Assembly: GCA_964575845.1 (NCBI GenBank)
Contig: CAZNSX010000004.1
Location: 62,001 to 126,000, forward strand
Direction of reading: 5' to 3'
DNA length: 64,000 bases
Origin: CAZNSX01 sp964575845
Lineage (GTDB): Bacteria; UBA8248; CAZNSX01
Below are positions 16,669 through 26,267 of this stretch, in pieces; position 1 is the stretch's first letter, and each line of letters starts with the position of its first letter. A model generated the notes under the pieces. It did no database searches. It was given only the letters and a program-made list of their open reading frames with translations, and had not been told where the DNA came from. The translations under genes were made by a program, and so were the position numbers.

Positions 16669-17559
16669 CTATAGGTACCGCTTGTACCACGCGACGGCCT
16701 CGCTCATGCCGATTTCGTGGACCTCTCGATTCACGAAATAGTAGGATTCATAGTGCTGCGCCTTGGGGAGCTTCACGAGCTTCTTGGGCTCCCCACAAGC
16801 CTCGTAGCACGAGAGCGCTTCCCCGACCGGCACGATGCCGTCGTACTCGGCATAGATAATCAGCACCGCCCGCGGCGCAATTCTTGGGGCCACCCACTCG
16901 GGCCGATACCGCCAGCAGGCCTCTGCGCTCTCCAGGTCGTACTCGCCCACCCAGCGGGGGTCTTTCTGATGGTGCGCCTCGATGACGCTGAGCGTGTGGG
17001 GGTCTATGAGCATGATGTCTCCCAGAGGCCAGATTGTTCGCTCACCGGAGGTGACTCGCTTGCGCGCGGCCTCCCACACCTTTTCCTGGAAAGCGTGCCA
17101 CTCGTGGGGCCGGCGAACCGAGCGCATCCAGCGCTCGCCGTCATGCACGCCTACGGAGGAGACGACCGCCTTCACCCGCTCGTCGAAGGCCGCCGCCCAG
17201 ATGGCGTTCGCGCCGCCGAAGCTCGTGCCGTAGATGCCGATGCGCTCGGGGTCCACGCCGGGGACCGTCTCCAGGTAGGTGATGCCGTCGTAGATGTCCT
17301 GAGCCTGCTCCAGCGGCCGGTGGCGACCGCGCGTCCCCTCGCTCTTCCCGAACCCCCGGTTGTCAAGGGCCAGAACGAAATAGCCCTCTTCGCTCAGCCG
17401 CCGGGGCACATCGAGCCCATAGACGTCTTTCATGCCGCTGTAGCCATGAAGGCTCACAACGGCCGGCCGCGGGGGCTCGCCGGGCCGCCAGTCCCTGGGA
17501 GCATAGAGATAGGCGGCGATCTTCAGGCCGTCGCTGTAAAAGGTGATCTCAGTGTACAT
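16669..17559 (-). CDS. Alpha/beta hydrolase (esterase/peptidase S9-S15 type)
   Basis: 297 residues from ATG 17559, preceded by AAGGAGAG; a longer frame to 17688 lacks such a site. The catalytic triad can be placed: nucleophile Ser in GTSFGG (about 110), Asp in YAEYDGIVP (about 240), His in KAQHYESY (about 270). The oxyanion strand is VSLHGYSGMKD. A 60-residue cap between 135 and 200 separates the core halves. No signal peptide, so it acts in the cytosol, perhaps on an imported ester or amide; the SSS transporter upstream could supply the substrate. Confidence 0.85.
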   Translation of the reverse strand: MYTEITFYSDGLKIAAYLYAPRDWRPGEPPRPAVVSLHGYSGMKDVYGLDVPRRLSEEGYFVLALDNRGFGKSEGTRGRHRPLEQAQDIYDGITYLETVPGVDPERIGIYGTSFGGANAIWAAAFDERVKAVVSSVGVHDGERWMRSVRRPHEWHAFQEKVWEAARKRVTSGERTIWPLGDIMLIDPHTLSVIEAHHQKDPRWVGEYDLESAEACWRYRPEWVAPRIAPRAVLIIYAEYDGIVPVGEALSCYEACGEPKKLVKLPKAQHYESYYFVNREVHEIGMSEAVAWYKRYL

Positions 17560-17697
17560 CCAACGCTCTCCTTTATGCCGTGCTGCGGCCAGCAGCGCGA
17601 CCGCGCCCTCCCCCTCCATCTGAAGGGGCGGGCTTTTCTTTCTGGGGGTGCGTCCCTTAGCTCCCCTATGGGAAATGCTCCACCCCAAGGGATAAGC

Positions 17698-17739
17698 GAA
17701 GGGGCGACGGGGGAATACGCCTTTCTCCGTCGCCCCTTC
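17698..17739 (-). terminator. Strong hairpin between transporter and hydrolase genes
   Basis: A 13-bp perfect stem (17698-17710 with 17727-17739, core GGGGCGACGG/CCGTCGCCCC). There is no good U-tract on either strand. Its position 45 bases after the transporter stop suggests an attenuating or mRNA-stabilising hairpin rather than a full terminator. Confidence 0.5.
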
Positions 17740-17783
17740 TCGACCGAAATTAAGGGAGTTATTCTCTCCCGCTCAGGCCCTTC

Positions 17784-19235
17784 TCAGACTCCCTCTTCCG
17801 CCCAGACATCCTCGAACTTCTGCCGGTGCTCCTGCGGAACCGGCTTGTGGAGGAGGGAGACGATGATAAACACGGCCACGGTGAAAGGAAGAGCCGCAAC
17901 TCCCGCAGGGAGCGAGATGGGCGGTTTATACCAGAAGGTGAAAATGACGGCCAATGCCACACCCACGACCCAGGAGAGCTCGGCCGCCAGCTTGGAGGAC
18001 CTCTTCCAGTACATCCCACCGATCATCAGCGGGAGGAACTGCATGTGGTAACTGACCACCATCGCGATGAGGTACCAGATGTAGGGTGGCCTTGCGAGCG
18101 CCACCCACACCGCGAAGGCGCCGAAGAGAGCCATGAACATCTTGCCGACCCTCACCATGCGGTCTTCGGTGATGTCCTTCTTTATGTACCCCTTGATGAT
18201 GTCCTTGGAGAGCATGACGTCCGCGCCGACTAGGCCCGAATCAAGCGTGGACATGCCCGTCGCCCAGACCACCACCGCCATCCAGGCCATCAGCCAGGGG
18301 GCGACCTTCTGGATGGCGAGGAGGCTCGCCTGGTCCATCTGCTTCCCGGGGCCCACGATGATGTACGAGGAGTACCCCATGAAGGCGAATATCCCCGTCA
18401 TCAGCAGCAGAAGGCCCACGGTCACCGCCACGTTTTTCCTGAACTGGTCGAGGTTCCTGATGGTGTACATCCGGGTCATCCTGTCCGCCAGGGTCGGCGG
18501 ATGGGCCATCATGAAGATGAACCACCCGAGGAAAAGCCCATAGCTCACGGCGTCTGGGCTGTAGTACTTATGGCTTGCCGGAAGCTGTGAAATCAATCCG
18601 CCGTATCCGCCCACAGCCACAAGGAGGGCTATCGCGGCCACTATCCCGAAGAGGAGGGATATCACCCCCTGGAAGACGTCCGTGTAGATGACGGCCCGCA
18701 TCCCGCCGTAAATGGTATAGCCGGTGCCTATGACGATCAGAAGGAGCACTCCATAGACGTAGGGAACGCCCGCGAACCTCTCGAGGATGATGCCCATGGC
18801 GACGGCGTTAGAGGCGAAGTAGGGGACCAGAGCGATTATGCTGCCGATGGCGCCCAGAAGCCTCAGCACATCGCTCTGGTAGAACCCTCCATAGAAGTCT
18901 TGGGGCGTGCTGTAGTGGAAACGCTTTCCCGCGGTATGGAGCCGCTTCCCCACGAACCAGAGCACGAACCCTGTCCAGCAGAAAGCGAGGCCGTATCCGA
19001 GGAAGTTAACGCCCTTGAGGTAAAACCAGCCGACCGAGCCCAGGAATATACCGCCGGACATCAGGGTTGCCATTATAGTCATGGAGTTGGCAAACCACCC
19101 GACATCCCTTCCCGCCACATAGTAATCTTCCTCGGTCGCCTTGGCCTTTCCCCAAACCTTAACGATCCAGATGCATACAATCAGGTAGACGACGATGCAC
19201 CCCATGATGAAGGTCGGAGATGAGTACCAGCTCAT
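17784..19235 (-). CDS. Sodium:solute symporter (SSS family)
   Basis: 483 residues from ATG 19235, with AAGGGGG upstream; this ATG overlaps the stop of the small upstream gene (ATGA). About 13 membrane segments of the SSS/LeuT fold, the N-terminal YYVAGRDVGWFAN and the central MSTLDSGLVGADVMLSKDI region characteristic of the family. It imports an organic solute with Na+ across the inner membrane; substrate unknown, candidates being organic acids or amino-acid derivatives given the neighbouring dehydrogenase and hydrolase. Confidence 0.9.
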   Translation of the reverse strand: MSWYSSPTFIMGCIVVYLIVCIWIVKVWGKAKATEEDYYVAGRDVGWFANSMTIMATLMSGGIFLGSVGWFYLKGVNFLGYGLAFCWTGFVLWFVGKRLHTAGKRFHYSTPQDFYGGFYQSDVLRLLGAIGSIIALVPYFASNAVAMGIILERFAGVPYVYGVLLLIVIGTGYTIYGGMRAVIYTDVFQGVISLLFGIVAAIALLVAVGGYGGLISQLPASHKYYSPDAVSYGLFLGWFIFMMAHPPTLADRMTRMYTIRNLDQFRKNVAVTVGLLLLMTGIFAFMGYSSYIIVGPGKQMDQASLLAIQKVAPWLMAWMAVVVWATGMSTLDSGLVGADVMLSKDIIKGYIKKDITEDRMVRVGKMFMALFGAFAVWVALARPPYIWYLIAMVVSYHMQFLPLMIGGMYWKRSSKLAAELSWVVGVALAVIFTFWYKPPISLPAGVAALPFTVAVFIIVSLLHKPVPQEHRQKFEDVWAEEGV

Positions 19236-19408
19236 TGCGCACCCCCTTCCTTCTTCTTGTACATAACCCTTACAAGAATCCACAGGCCGTACGCGTGAAG
19301 GATCGCGTACCACCATATGGTGAAGTAAGCGTTATTTATGAGGGGGTTCGCCGGCGTGGTGACGACGAGGATGAGCCAGATCCACCAGAGCCAAGCATTG
19401 GTGCTCAT
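19232..19408 (-). CDS. Small membrane partner of the SSS transporter
   Basis: 58 residues with a perfect GGAGGAGGT site upstream. Very rich in Trp and aliphatic residues: one membrane segment at about 5-18 and a second at about 29-50, then a basic tail MYKKKEGG. Its stop overlaps the start of the SSS transporter, so the two are made together. Small two-helix partners accompany other SSS carriers (for example YhdT with PanF); this one is not recognisably of those families. Confidence 0.75.
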   Translation of the reverse strand: MSTNAWLWWIWLILVVTTPANPLINNAYFTIWWYAILHAYGLWILVRVMYKKKEGGAQ

Positions 19409-20050
19409 GCGTGCACCTCCTCCCAGGGCGGAATGGCCCTTCTTAGGCCAAAACTACTTCACTGACGTAGATGGACTTGGGATTCTCGGTTTCTGCTCTG
19501 CTCCTTAAGACCCACAGCTTCGGTACGCTATCCCCCAGACATCCCCCCTTTCTCATGGATTCAGCTCGCCGCCTCCCAAGCAAGCCTCCCTTAATTGATG
19601 GAAAGCAATAAACGTTCCAGAGAATTTTACATCATTTTATCGGGATATTATCAAGGGAAAAATAAAAAAAATACGCCACGAACTTTACCCGAAAAGACTC
19701 CCTTGTTGGCCAGTTGCTGGGGATCAAGCGTTTGGCCGGGAGAAAATCGACCCCCCTCCAGCTGTTTTTCCAGCCCCGAGGCCTGTTCGGGTTTCTGGGT
19801 CCCGCGTGGGTCTCCACCGCACTACGGGGGGCTGGCTGAGAGATGGAGGCGTGTGAGGAGCGCGGAACGACCCTTTTTTCTTGAAGAGGATTTGTTATAC
19901 TTCCCCTGTCCTGCTTCGCGCTCTCCGAGCCGCGGACTACAACCGGACAGCCCTCCCGGGCCCCGCTGATTAAGCGACTGGTGCCGCTTGCCGGAGGGGG
20001 AAGTAAAGGTCACTATCCCTCGAACCCGTAGATAGAGGAGTCATCGAACC
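19409..20050. other. Divergent intergenic region, 640 bases
   Basis: Between the divergent transporter operon and the dehydrogenase gene. An AT-rich patch lies at 19600-19680. An extended -10 element TGTTATACT (19893-19901) could drive the dehydrogenase with a 140-base leader; no good -35 matches it. No RNA gene or remnant coding sequence was recognised. Confidence 0.4.
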
Positions 20051-20959
20051 ATGAACAAGATAGCCGTCATCGGGCTCGGCAACATGGGCACGCCCATAGC
20101 GACCTTCCTTCTGAAGAAAGGCTACGAGGTAACCGGCTACGACATAGTGAAAGAAAAAATGAATGCGCTTGCAAGACTCGGCCTCACGAAGACTGGCTCC
20201 CCGAAGGAAGCAGCAAGCGCCGTAGAGTTGGTCATAACGTCCCTCCCGAACTGGCACGTCGTCGAGGAGGTTGTGGAAGGAAAGCGCGGCATCCTTGAGG
20301 GTGCCGGGCGCGGTCTCATCATATGCGAGAGCAGCACCGTCCCCCCCTGGGAAACAAAGGCCATGGGCGAGCGCCTCAAGAAAAAAGGCATAATCTGGAT
20401 GGACACGCCCATATCCGGCTCTCAAGCGCAGGCACGAGAAGGCAACATGGTGTTCATGGTGGGAGGGGATGAGAAGGTCTTTCAGAAGATAAAACCCGTG
20501 CTCGACGACATCGGCAAGAAAACCCTCTACGCGGGCCCGAGCGGCACCGGCGCCCAACTGAAGCTCGTCGTCAACCAGACGCTTTTCCTCAATCAGGCCT
20601 CGGCCATAGAGGGGATGGTCCTCGGACTCAAGGCGGGACTCAATCCGCATGCGATGTGGGAGGCTCTGGTCTCCGGAGCTGCGGGCTCGAATCTAATCGA
20701 GGCCAGGGGAAAGGACATGCTCCGGGGGGATTTTACTGCAAAGGGTTCCGCCTGGATATCGGTCAAAGATATGGGAACGGCGCTTGAGAGCGCGAGGCGG
20801 TTGGGCGTAGTGCTCCCGGTGACTGCTCTTTATTACCAGATGATGCTCACCCTGATGTTCAATGACTGGGGAGACGAAGACTCCACCGCAGTGATGAGAG
20901 TCTATGAGGAGCTCGCTGGAATAAAGAGAAAGAAGCCCTCGCGGCGCGCCACTCGGTGA
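20051..20959 (+). CDS. Beta-hydroxyacid dehydrogenase (HIBADH family)
   Basis: 302 residues, normal family length. N-terminal Rossmann motif GLGNMG (8-13), substrate loop DTPISGSQAQAREG (about 117-130) and catalytic Lys in GAQLKLVVNQ (about 177). The substrate loop reads SGSQAQA in place of the more common SGGxxGA, so it could be a hydroxyisobutyrate, tartronate semialdehyde or other 3-hydroxyacid enzyme. Uses NAD(P)+. Site TAGAGGAG before ATG 20051. Stands alone, facing away from the transporter operon. Confidence 0.85.
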   Translation: MNKIAVIGLGNMGTPIATFLLKKGYEVTGYDIVKEKMNALARLGLTKTGSPKEAASAVELVITSLPNWHVVEEVVEGKRGILEGAGRGLIICESSTVPPWETKAMGERLKKKGIIWMDTPISGSQAQAREGNMVFMVGGDEKVFQKIKPVLDDIGKKTLYAGPSGTGAQLKLVVNQTLFLNQASAIEGMVLGLKAGLNPHAMWEALVSGAAGSNLIEARGKDMLRGDFTAKGSAWISVKDMGTALESARRLGVVLPVTALYYQMMLTLMFNDWGDEDSTAVMRVYEELAGIKRKKPSRRATR

Positions 20960-21195
20960 GGGGCCCAGGACGGCTCTTCTAATACTCGAGAGCCCGGCTG
21001 CAAATCTTAGTATTAAGAGGCCTTAAAGGTGTAAAAGCGAGGCTCCGGAAACTTCTGGCCCAGACAGCAGAATTATCTCATACGTACGGATGGCCGATGC
21101 GAAAATTCCGGGGGGTTTAACTCTTAAGAAGCAACCTCCCTGTCAACGGTCGTTCCCCCAAAAAGGAACAGGGGCCTGAGCACATAGCCTAATCC

Positions 21196-23637
21196 TCAAA
21201 TATCCAGATTCCTGACCTCAAGGGAGTGCTTCTGGATGAACTCTCGGCGGGGCTCCACCTGCTCGCCCATGAGCTGGGTGAAGATGTTATTGGCCTCGAT
21301 GGCGTCCTCGATTGTGACCTGGAGGAGGGTTCTCCGAGTCGGGTCCATCGTTGTATCCCAGAGTTGATCGGGGTTCATCTCGCCGAGCCCCTTGTAACGC
21401 TGGATGGCAAGACCTCTCTTGCCGATTGCCCGGAAGGTGAGCAAGAGTTCGTCCAGGGTCTTTACCTCAGTCCCGAGATCTCCGCCCTTAATTAGGAAGG
21501 GAGGGCTCCCCAGGGCCTCAAAGCTCCTGATGACCGAGCGCAGCTCCTTAAACTCCCGCGACTCCAGAAGCCTTGAGTCAACGCGCGTCGTGAGATGGCG
21601 GTCTCCCCTACGGGTCCTGAACTTCAGGGCATAGCCTTCCTCATCCTCACTCTTGTGCATCTCGCATCGCATTTCACCATCCGCTCGGTGCTCAGCCCTG
21701 AAGCCCGTTTCTATATCGCTAAGCAGCCGAGGAAGCTTCCCCTTATCTTTAAGCGCCCGCGCTTCAAAAGATCCTTCAAAAGCAAGCGCTTTTATCACCC
21801 GCTTATCCAAGCCGCGGCGCTCATAGTGGTGGAGGAGACTGTCATACGCTACAAGCTTCTTGAGCGCTTCCAGAAGCCTCACTCCCTTGAGGATTCTCCC
21901 CTGCTTCTTCCCGTTTAGCAGGAGTTCAGCGTTCTCCGTCCCGGCCTCCAGGATGAAGTCCTCAAACACGCGGTCATCCTTCAGGTAGCGCTCAAAGCGT
22001 CCTTTTTTGACTCGGTAGAGAGGCGGCTGGGCGATGTAGAGATAGCCGCGCCGGAGGAGCTCCTCCATGTGACGGAAGAAGAATGTGAGCAGCAGAGCCC
22101 TGATATGCGAGCCATCCACATCGGCATCAGTCATGATGATAACTTTATGGTAGCGAAGTCGGGCTATATCGAACTCTTCCTTTATCCCCGTGCCGAGTGC
22201 TGTCACAAGCGCGCGGATCTCCTCATGGGCCAGCATCCTGTCGAGGCGCGCCTTTTCGACGTTCAGTATCTTCCCCCTCAGGGGAAGGATAGCCTGAAAT
22301 GCCCTGTCCCTGGCCTGCTTGGCGGAGCCTCCCGCTGATTCCCCCTCCACCACGAAGATCTCGCACCGGGCGGGGTCTCTTTCCGAACAATCCGCAAGCT
22401 TTCCCGGGAGAGAGGCCGTATCCAGAGCACCCTTCCTCCGGGTGAGGTCTCTAGCCTTCCGGGCTGCTTCCCGCGCGCGTGATGCTGTTATTGCCTTGTC
22501 GATAATCTTCCGAGCTACTGCGGGGTGCTCTTCAAAATAGGTCGCGAGGCTCTCATTCAGGACTTGCTCGACTATACCCTTGACTTCACTATTTCCAAGC
22601 TTCGACTTCGTCTGGCCCTCAAACTGAGGCTCAGGAACCTTAACTGAAATTGCCGCCGTGAGCCCCTCGCGGACATCGTCACCCGAGGGCACGGTCTTGT
22701 CATTTTTCAGCAGGCCGCGCGAGAGGGCGTAGTTATTTACGCTGCGGGTCAAGGCGCTCTTGAAACCTATTAAATGAGTACCTCCTTCGATAGTATTTAT
22801 ATTGTTGGCGAATGAGTGGATATTTTCCTGGTAGCCATCCGTATACTGCATGGCAACTTCTGCTATAACGCCATCCCTCGTTGCTGTGATGAAAATCGGC
22901 TTCGGGTCCAGGGTATTTCGGCTTTTATTGAGAAACTCCACAAAGGAAGCGATCCCTCCCTTATACTGAAAAACGCTCTCCTTATCGGTTGCCTCATCAT
23001 GAACAGAAATCTTGAGGCCCGCATTGAGAAAGGCAAGCTCACGCATCCTGGAGCACACTGTTTCGACGCTGTACTCCTGGATCTCAAAAATCTGATGGTC
23101 CGCCTTAAAAGTTATCTTGGCGCCCGGCCGCCTAGCCTTCCCGACCTCCTTAATGGGCTCCAGTGGCTTCCCCCGTTGATAATCCTGCCTATAGAGGTTG
23201 CCATCACGCCTTATCTCCACCTTAAGCCACTCTGAAAGAGCGTTGACAACAGAGAGCCCTACGCCATGAAGTCCGCCCGAAACTTTGTAGGCTCCTTTAT
23301 CAAACTTGCCTCCGGCGTGGAGCTTAGTTAGAACTACCTGCGCAGCTGAAACCTTCTCCGTTGGGTGGATATCAACGGGGATACCCCTGCCGTTATCATC
23401 GACTGTTATGGAACCATCTACATGCAGTACAACCCGTATCTCACTGCAGTAGCCGGCCATCGCCTCATCTACACTGTTATCCACCACCTCGAAAATCAAG
23501 TGATGCAGCCCACCCGGGCCCGTGCTGCCCACATACATTGCAGGGCGTTTTCTGACGGCCTCGAGTCCCTCGAGCACCTTTATCCGACGAGCATCATAGC
23601 CCTGCTCGGCCGACAGCTTGGCACCTTCATCCGCCAT
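21196..23637 (-). CDS. gyrB: DNA gyrase subunit B
   Basis: 813 residues from ATG 23637, which has GAGGGGAAG upstream; an upstream TTG at 23652 overlaps that site. GHKL ATPase domain at 15-230 (VVDNSVDEAMAGY, GRGIPVD, GGLHGVG), transducer with the conserved YTDGYQ and lysine loop (QTKSKLGN), TOPRIM with EGESAGGSA and DADVDGSHI. A roughly 170-residue insertion between about 560 and 730 is the type found in Gram-negative GyrB. C-terminal QRYKGLGEMNPDQLWDTT is typical. Partner of the separated gyrA. Confidence 0.95.
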   Translation of the reverse strand: MADEGAKLSAEQGYDARRIKVLEGLEAVRKRPAMYVGSTGPGGLHHLIFEVVDNSVDEAMAGYCSEIRVVLHVDGSITVDDNGRGIPVDIHPTEKVSAAQVVLTKLHAGGKFDKGAYKVSGGLHGVGLSVVNALSEWLKVEIRRDGNLYRQDYQRGKPLEPIKEVGKARRPGAKITFKADHQIFEIQEYSVETVCSRMRELAFLNAGLKISVHDEATDKESVFQYKGGIASFVEFLNKSRNTLDPKPIFITATRDGVIAEVAMQYTDGYQENIHSFANNINTIEGGTHLIGFKSALTRSVNNYALSRGLLKNDKTVPSGDDVREGLTAAISVKVPEPQFEGQTKSKLGNSEVKGIVEQVLNESLATYFEEHPAVARKIIDKAITASRAREAARKARDLTRRKGALDTASLPGKLADCSERDPARCEIFVVEGESAGGSAKQARDRAFQAILPLRGKILNVEKARLDRMLAHEEIRALVTALGTGIKEEFDIARLRYHKVIIMTDADVDGSHIRALLLTFFFRHMEELLRRGYLYIAQPPLYRVKKGRFERYLKDDRVFEDFILEAGTENAELLLNGKKQGRILKGVRLLEALKKLVAYDSLLHHYERRGLDKRVIKALAFEGSFEARALKDKGKLPRLLSDIETGFRAEHRADGEMRCEMHKSEDEEGYALKFRTRRGDRHLTTRVDSRLLESREFKELRSVIRSFEALGSPPFLIKGGDLGTEVKTLDELLLTFRAIGKRGLAIQRYKGLGEMNPDQLWDTTMDPTRRTLLQVTIEDAIEANNIFTQLMGEQVEPRREFIQKHSLEVRNLDI

Positions 23638-24264
23638 AATACTTCCCCTCAATGCCTCTCTGAGGCCCTCTCAAGCAGGTGAACATTTCTTCGAGAGCCA
23701 GTCAGGCTCAGGCTACCAGTGCAAAGCGATCCTCACCCCCAACTTAATGGCTCAAAATAGACATTCGCCCTCTATATTAGTATATTTAAAATAGCATAAA
23801 ACTAATACTAATGCAAGAAAAATGAAGCCTTTCGGCCTAAAAACCACCCTTTCTTATTCTACTTCCGAATCTTTCCGCTTTTCCAGGAATTAACCCAACT
23901 TCTAGTGTCCGAGAAGCGAACTTCAACCAGCAACTACCTTTTTCCCAGAGTTCTGAAAAATCTGGCCACACTCTGTTTCAAGATAAGGCCTGCCCATCGT
24001 GCCTAAAGGGTCCTCTGGGGTCATGATGCGACGGGAAAGTCCTCGGGAATTCTAGTCATACTTCTAGTTCTATATTTATAAATAATAAGTAATAGGATTA
24101 GTGAAGTGGAAAACGGTAAAAGAGAAAAAAAGCCAATGAACTCAAAAGGATCATGTGGGGATAAGATGTAAAAAAGAGGAAAAAGAAAATGTTCAAAACT
24201 TGGGCTTATGCTGGGCTGCGGAGATGTCTCCACTTTCTGGACACAGTTTACGAACAGGAAATCC
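23638..24264. other. AT-rich gyrB upstream region between dnaA and gyrB
   Basis: About 620 bases without a gene. AT-rich from 23750 to 24200. An inverted repeat ATTAGTAT/ATACTAAT (23776-23783 with 23805-23812) brackets a very AT-rich 21-base loop. TGGGGATAA at 24156-24164 is one mismatch from the reverse of a DnaA box. The stretch must contain the gyrB promoter; it could also be part of the replication origin. No coding remnant seen. Confidence 0.4.
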
Positions 24265-25602
24265 CTAGAGGCTTTCGAGGGTTTTCTTAATCTGTTTTAT
24301 GGCATTGGTGAGGGAGTCATTCTCTTGGATTTCTTTTGCTACTTTCTTGCAGGAGTAAATTACAGTGGAATGGTCCTTCCCCCCGAAGCGACGGCCTATA
24401 TCTGGAAATGAAGCAGAGGTGAGCTGTTTGCAGAGGTACATAGCGACCTGGCGCGGCAGGGTTAATGACCTCTGGCGGCCCGAGGACCTGAGGTCAGAGG
24501 GCTTGATGCCAAAGAACTCCGCGGTGGCTTTCTGAATATTCTCGATAGTGATGCTCCTTTCGGCATCGGTTATCATACGGCTCAAAACCTCTTGAGCCAG
24601 CTCTACAGTGAGTTCCTGGCCGGTGAACCTGGAGTAAGCATTTACCTTTGCAAGGCAGCCCTCGAGTTCTCTTATGTTCGAGCGAACCTTCGATGCTATG
24701 AGAAGCGCCACCTCAGGGCGGAGGGATATATCATGTTCGGCGGCTTTATTCTTGAGGATAGCTACTTTAGTCTCGAGGTCGGGAGCTTGTATATCAGCTA
24801 TGAGGCCGCCTTCAAAACGACTCCGTAGGCGTTCCTCAAGGGTGGGGATCTCCTTCGGGAAATGGTCCGAGGATATAACTATCTGTTTTCTCGACTCGTG
24901 CAGTGAGTTGAAGGTGTGGAAAAATTCCTCCTGGGTTCTGTCTTTTCCAGCGATAAACTGAATGTCGTCGACAAGGAGGACCTCCATGTTTCTGTATTTA
25001 TTCCGGAAATCGACCATCCGGTCCCGCTGGATCGAAGAGATGAGTTCATTCATGAAGTTCTCGCAAGATGTGTAATAGAGACGGACCCCGCCCTCACGCT
25101 CCAAGAGAAAGTTCCCTATCGCGTGGAGCAAGTGGGTCTTGCCCAGGCCGACTCCACCATAGATGAAAAGGGGGTTATATGCTCTGCCGGGGAGCTCCGC
25201 CGCTGCAAGGCAGGCGGCATGAGCGAACTGGTTCGATGCTCCGACGACAAAGTTCCCGAAGTTGTATCGCGGATTAATGAATGAGGGCCTCTTCACCGGA
25301 GGCTTGCTCTCTTGGACCGTGCGATTCCGAATTTTCGGCGAGGGCGGCACCCCCGAGGCGGGCTCGCTCTTTATAGTCCAATTAACCTTAATCGGCTGGC
25401 CTACGAGGTGCTGGAGAGCGTTTTCTATGAGACCCGAATAATGGTCATTGAGCCAGTCGCGGGTGAAGCGACTGGGCACCTCAAGGGTTATCTCCTCGCC
25501 ATCCAAGGAGAGCTGTCTTGTGGGACGAAACCAAGTGTCGAAGCTGTGGGTATTAACCTGTTCATGAATGAGCTCTAGGGCTCTATTCCACATGTCCTCC
25601 AT
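24265..25602 (-). CDS. dnaA: Chromosomal replication initiator DnaA
   Basis: 445 residues. Domain I at 1-75 (WNRALELIHEQVNTHSFDTWF), short linker, AAA+ domain III from about 110 with Walker A GGVGLGKTHL (148-157) and Walker B LLVDDIQFIAGK, and DNA-binding domain IV with the signature GGKDHSTVIYSCKKV near the end. It opens the origin and regulates initiation. AAGGAG lies five bases before ATG 25602. dnaN does not follow; gyrB does, after a 620-base gap. Confidence 0.96.
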   Translation of the reverse strand: MEDMWNRALELIHEQVNTHSFDTWFRPTRQLSLDGEEITLEVPSRFTRDWLNDHYSGLIENALQHLVGQPIKVNWTIKSEPASGVPPSPKIRNRTVQESKPPVKRPSFINPRYNFGNFVVGASNQFAHAACLAAAELPGRAYNPLFIYGGVGLGKTHLLHAIGNFLLEREGGVRLYYTSCENFMNELISSIQRDRMVDFRNKYRNMEVLLVDDIQFIAGKDRTQEEFFHTFNSLHESRKQIVISSDHFPKEIPTLEERLRSRFEGGLIADIQAPDLETKVAILKNKAAEHDISLRPEVALLIASKVRSNIRELEGCLAKVNAYSRFTGQELTVELAQEVLSRMITDAERSITIENIQKATAEFFGIKPSDLRSSGRQRSLTLPRQVAMYLCKQLTSASFPDIGRRFGGKDHSTVIYSCKKVAKEIQENDSLTNAIKQIKKTLESL

Positions 25603-26079
25603 GGCTCCTTATGCCCCTTTATTGCGAGAGATGGCTTTATCACACGAAGCCGAGCGCAAAAAATCCTCACAGGTTATTAACAGGTGTTGAAAAACTGGAG
25701 GGCCATATCTTTCAATTTATTATGATGTGAAAATGCCCCGTAGGAAGGTTTAAAAGGGTTGCGCTGCCAAAGAAGCTGCCCCAGCTTCCCGGCAACCGCC
25801 AGAACTAAATATACCAGCCATGTAGTGACCGGGCAAGAAGTTTTTCATGGGCATCGCCAATCATCTCCGCGCCGGGAACTCCTTAGACCAAAAGGGGCTT
25901 AGGGCTTCTTGAGAAAAACATCCAAATTCCCCGGAAATTTTTTTTATCCTTATCTTCTATATAGCTCCCAGCAGCCCCTGTTTCCATCATCTCAATTCAC
26001 TACTTGACATCTGAACCTCTTGAAACTAATATGCGTGCGGCTTAGAATTGTTAATAAAAACCTAAGGAGCTAGGGGGCG
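25603..26079. other. Candidate replication origin between dnaA and rpmH
   Basis: A 477-base gap between divergent dnaA and rpmH, a common oriC location. Two copies of TTATTAACA (one mismatch from the TTATNCACA DnaA box) lie near its ends in opposite orientation, at 25674-25682 (+) and 26049-26057 (-). An AT-rich run (25930-25965, with eight T in a row) could be the unwinding element. No cluster of consensus boxes is present, so the assignment is tentative. Confidence 0.35.
26004..26032 (+). promoter_or_regulatory. rpmH promoter
   Basis: TTGACA (26004-26009), a 17-base spacer and TAATAT (26027-26032): a strong sigma-70 promoter 48 bases before the rpmH start codon. Confidence 0.75.
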
Positions 26080-26214
26080 GTGAAAAGGACTTATCAGCCG
26101 AACCGCTCGAAGCGCAAGCGTACTCACGGGTTTCGTGCCCGGATGAGCTCTTGCTGGGGGCGAAGGACATTGAGCCGACGCCGTGCCAAGGGAAGAAAGC
26201 GGCTCACGGTCTAG
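26080..26214 (+). CDS. rpmH: 50S ribosomal protein L34
   Basis: 44 residues from GTG 26080, with AAGGAG 11 bases upstream. Reads KRTYQPNRSKRKRTHGF at the start and RRRAKGRKRLTV at the end, the whole-length L34 signature. Residues 22-26 (MSSCW) replace the usual Lys/Gly-rich MKTKGG. First gene of rpmH-rnpA-yidD-yidC. Confidence 0.95.
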   Translation: MKRTYQPNRSKRKRTHGFRARMSSCWGRRTLSRRRAKGRKRLTV

Positions 26215-26267
26215 GCGGCCCCCCAGCGCACCCATGGCCCGTCTGGGGCGAGGCGGCGGGAAAGCCG

